Below the pieces are notes generated by a model. It searched no databases. It was not told the DNA's origin and saw only the letters and a program-made list of their open reading frames with translations. Shown here one piece after another: positions 43,061-44,868 of a DNA stretch of 44,868 nucleotides (position 1 is its first letter; every line of letters begins with the position of its first letter). Position numbers and translations under genes: made by a program. Origin of the DNA: an uncultured Alphaproteobacteria bacterium (GTDB lineage: Bacteria > Pseudomonadota > Alphaproteobacteria > Methylaequorales > Methylaequoraceae); the NCBI GenBank assembly GCA_902618535.1, contig CACNAV010000010.1, forward strand, positions 1 to 44,868, given 5' to 3'.

Positions 43061-44518
43061 ATGAAACTTTTTTTTCATAATAAAAAGCCAAAAGATGAAT
43101 GTGCCGTCTTCGGTATCTATAATCATAAAGATGCTGCTAGTTTAACTGTTCTAGGTTTACATGCTTTGCAACACAGGGGTCAGGATTCCACTGGAATTGT
43201 TACATCTGATGCCAAAAATTTTTTTGCTCATAGAGGAATGGGTCAAGTATCAGAGGTTTTCACCGAATCAAATGTGATAAAAAAACTTAAAGGAGAAATC
43301 TCTATAGGTCATAATAGATATGGAACAACAGGCGAATCTGCACTTAAAAATGTACAACCACTATTCTCAGAACTCAACTTTGGTGGTGTGGCTATCGCTC
43401 ATAACGGAAATCTCACAAATACACAAAGATTAAAAAAACAACTAATAGATTCAGGTGCAATTTTTCAGTCAACATCTGATACAGAGGTTGTTCTTCATTT
43501 ACTTTCAACAGCAAAGGGTGATTTTTTAGATAGACTGAACTATTCACTTCAATCAATTAATGGTGCGTATTCATTTCTTTTAATGACAAAAAACTCTTTG
43601 ATAGGGGTAAGGGACCCTTATGGTATTAGACCATTGGTATTAGGAAAGTTAGATAATTCTTATGTTCTTAGTTCTGAAAGTTGTGGTCTTGATATTATTG
43701 GGGCAAAATTAATTAGAGATGTTGAACCAGGTGAAATTTTAATTATTCAAAATAATAAAATAAAATCAATAAAGCCTTTTAAAAAAACTCAGCTCAGACC
43801 CTGCTTGTTCGAATATATATATTTTTCTCGACCAGATAGTATTTTTGAAGGAAAAAGTGTCTATGACGTAAGGAAAAAAATCGGTCATCAACTTGCAAAT
43901 GAAAATTTATCAGATAAAGAACTAGTTGATATTGTTATTCCCATTCCCGACTCCGGCAATGCATCAGCGCTTGGTTTTGCTGAAAGGATTAAAAAAAAAT
44001 TTGAATTCGGAATTATTAGAAATCACTATACTGGTAGAACATTTATTCAGGATTCAAATTCAATTAGACACTTGGCTGTTAAATTAAAACACAATCCAAA
44101 TCTGGCGTCACTTAAAGGCAAGAGCATTGCACTAATTGATGACTCAATTGTAAGGGGGACGACTTCAGTTAAAATAGTTGAAATGCTGAGAAACTCTGGT
44201 GTAAAAAAAATTCATATGCGAATAGCTAGTCCACCGGTCAAATACCCATGTTACTATGGGATTGATACTCCAACAAAAAAAGAATTATTGGCTTCAAGAT
44301 ATTCAATTAAAGAAATTACAGATTACATTGGAGTTGATTCGCTTAAATTTATTTCACTTGACGGAATATATAAAGCCCTTGGGTTTAAAAAAGGTAGAGA
44401 TAAAAATAAACCAAAATTTACCGATCATTATTTCAGTGGAGATTATCCTGTAGAACTAATTGATCAGAAAACAGGTGGTAAACCCTCTCAATTATCGCTT
44501 CTAATAGAAGCCAAGTAA
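43061..44518 (+). CDS. purF: Amidophosphoribosyltransferase
   Basis: First committed step of purine synthesis: PRPP plus glutamine gives phosphoribosylamine. The ATG at 43061 gives 485 residues with a 13-residue propeptide before the N-terminal nucleophile Cys14 in ECAVFGIYNH. The glutaminase domain continues with LQHRGQDSTGI, GHNRYGTTG and IAHNGNLTN. The PRPP loop is IALIDDSIVRGTTSVK, and CYYGIDTPTKKELLA follows. An in-frame TTG at 43043 is rejected, because it would lie inside cvpA and lengthen the propeptide. Confidence 0.98.
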   Translation: MKLFFHNKKPKDECAVFGIYNHKDAASLTVLGLHALQHRGQDSTGIVTSDAKNFFAHRGMGQVSEVFTESNVIKKLKGEISIGHNRYGTTGESALKNVQPLFSELNFGGVAIAHNGNLTNTQRLKKQLIDSGAIFQSTSDTEVVLHLLSTAKGDFLDRLNYSLQSINGAYSFLLMTKNSLIGVRDPYGIRPLVLGKLDNSYVLSSESCGLDIIGAKLIRDVEPGEILIIQNNKIKSIKPFKKTQLRPCLFEYIYFSRPDSIFEGKSVYDVRKKIGHQLANENLSDKELVDIVIPIPDSGNASALGFAERIKKKFEFGIIRNHYTGRTFIQDSNSIRHLAVKLKHNPNLASLKGKSIALIDDSIVRGTTSVKIVEMLRNSGVKKIHMRIASPPVKYPCYYGIDTPTKKELLASRYSIKEITDYIGVDSLKFISLDGIYKALGFKKGRDKNKPKFTDHYFSGDYPVELIDQKTGGKPSQLSLLIEAK

Positions 44519-44528
44519 CAATTAAGGA

Positions 44529-44868
44529 ATGTTTGATTTAAAAAATAAAAAAGGAATTATTTTTGGTGCTACAGGTTATATAGGACAAAAATTATCTTAT
44601 GAATTATCAAAAATGGGTTGTAAACTAATCTTGCACGGTAATTCAATTAAAAGATTGAATGAGTTAGACGATAAAATAAAAAAAATTAAAATAAGTCAAA
44701 TTTTAGTGCAAGGAGATTTAAATAATGAAAATTTTTATAAAAATCTAGCTCGGTCTATTTCTTCGAGGTTCCCAAAGATTGATTTTTTATTTATTTTAAT
44801 TGGATTATTTCAAAGATTAAGTCCTTTGACACATTTTTCACACCAAGAATGGAATAAATTAATTGAAA
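44529..44868 (+). CDS. Short-chain dehydrogenase/reductase, C-terminus cut by window edge
   Basis: Partial SDR starting at ATG 44529 after a TTAAGGAA ribosome site, open to the end of the window (113 codons). It shows the beginning of a Rossmann fold, GIIFGATGYIGQKLSYELSKMG, with Gly-rich NAD(P) loop, then QILVQGDLNN and FLFILIGLFQRLSPLTHFS in place of the usual NNAG strand. The SDR after cvpA-purF is a recurring alphaproteobacterial neighbour. The catalytic Ser-Tyr-Lys lies outside the window, so substrate is unknown. Confidence 0.8.
   Translation, partial: MFDLKNKKGIIFGATGYIGQKLSYELSKMGCKLILHGNSIKRLNELDDKIKKIKISQILVQGDLNNENFYKNLARSISSRFPKIDFLFILIGLFQRLSPLTHFSHQEWNKLIE

Noticed and set aside
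1-44868. Mobile elements, CRISPR arrays, prophage genes, defence or toxin-antitoxin cassettes
   Set aside because: No transposase, integrase, regularly spaced repeats or defence-type genes were seen on either strand; content is housekeeping throughout.

Overview
The window is a compact, AT-rich, almost entirely housekeeping stretch of a bacterial chromosome. Gene content and order (gatCAB/ruvX/pyrBC/plsY/topA/rnr/rpmG; aspS/rnd/hda/purMN; ndk/holC/pepA/lptFGD/surA/pdxA/rsmA/gmk; fabD-fabG-acpP-fabF-mltG; rpsF-rpsR-DUF2232-rplI/dnaB/alr; cvpA-purF-SDR) match conserved alphaproteobacterial neighbourhoods. Poly-A/T tracts, many 1-20 bp gene overlaps, alternative start codons and near absence of intergenic DNA point to a genome-streamlined lineage, plausibly a free-living marine alphaproteobacterium of the SAR11/HIMB59 kind. 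The exact clade is inference. No phage, IS element, CRISPR array, integrase, toxin-antitoxin pair or rRNA was seen, and no gap between genes exceeds 300 bases.

Layout. 1-1.7 kb: a photolyase gene cut by the window edge, a MAPEG-family membrane protein and tRNA-Ser(GCU). 1.7-4.9 kb (minus): the gatC-gatA-gatB amidotransferase operon, with the tRNA 1 nt after gatB. 5.0-14.0 kb (plus): ruvX, a family III CoA-transferase, pyrB, a zinc-ligand-less dihydroorotase homologue, plsY, topA, a short RNase R-like exonuclease, a DUF983 protein and rpmG. 14.0-18.5 kb: aspS (minus), rnd (plus), then hda and a DUF2066-like secreted protein (minus). 18.5-22.6 kb: purM, purN and a 40-residue membrane protein (plus), facing ndk, holC and pepA (minus). 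22.7-30.0 kb (plus): lptF, lptG, lptD, surA, pdxA, rsmA. 30.0-34.8 kb (minus): fabD, fabG, acpP, fabF, mltG, gmk. 34.9-44.9 kb (plus): rpsF, rpsR, DUF2232, rplI, a CaCA antiporter, dnaB, alr, mlaE, mlaF, cvpA, purF and an SDR gene cut by the right edge.

The genes fall into a few processes: tRNA amidation and charging, pyrimidine and purine synthesis, DNA replication and its control (topA, hda, holC, dnaB), fatty-acid, phospholipid and LPS/outer-membrane biogenesis (fab, plsY, lptDFG, surA, mlaEF), peptidoglycan (alr, mltG) and ribosome parts.

I found no convincing undescribed multi-gene system. The points worth a second look concern reduction and small-scale control: proteins lacking standard domains or residues (RNase R without cold-shock domains, RNase D with room for only one HRDC domain, dihydroorotase without zinc ligands, PdxA with a substrate-binding His changed), genes missing from otherwise conserved neighbourhoods (dprA, yicC, radA), a possible ATT start for purM, a promoter that would make rpmG mRNA almost leaderless, a three-codon ORF and hairpin before pyrB, and stem-loops before rpsF.
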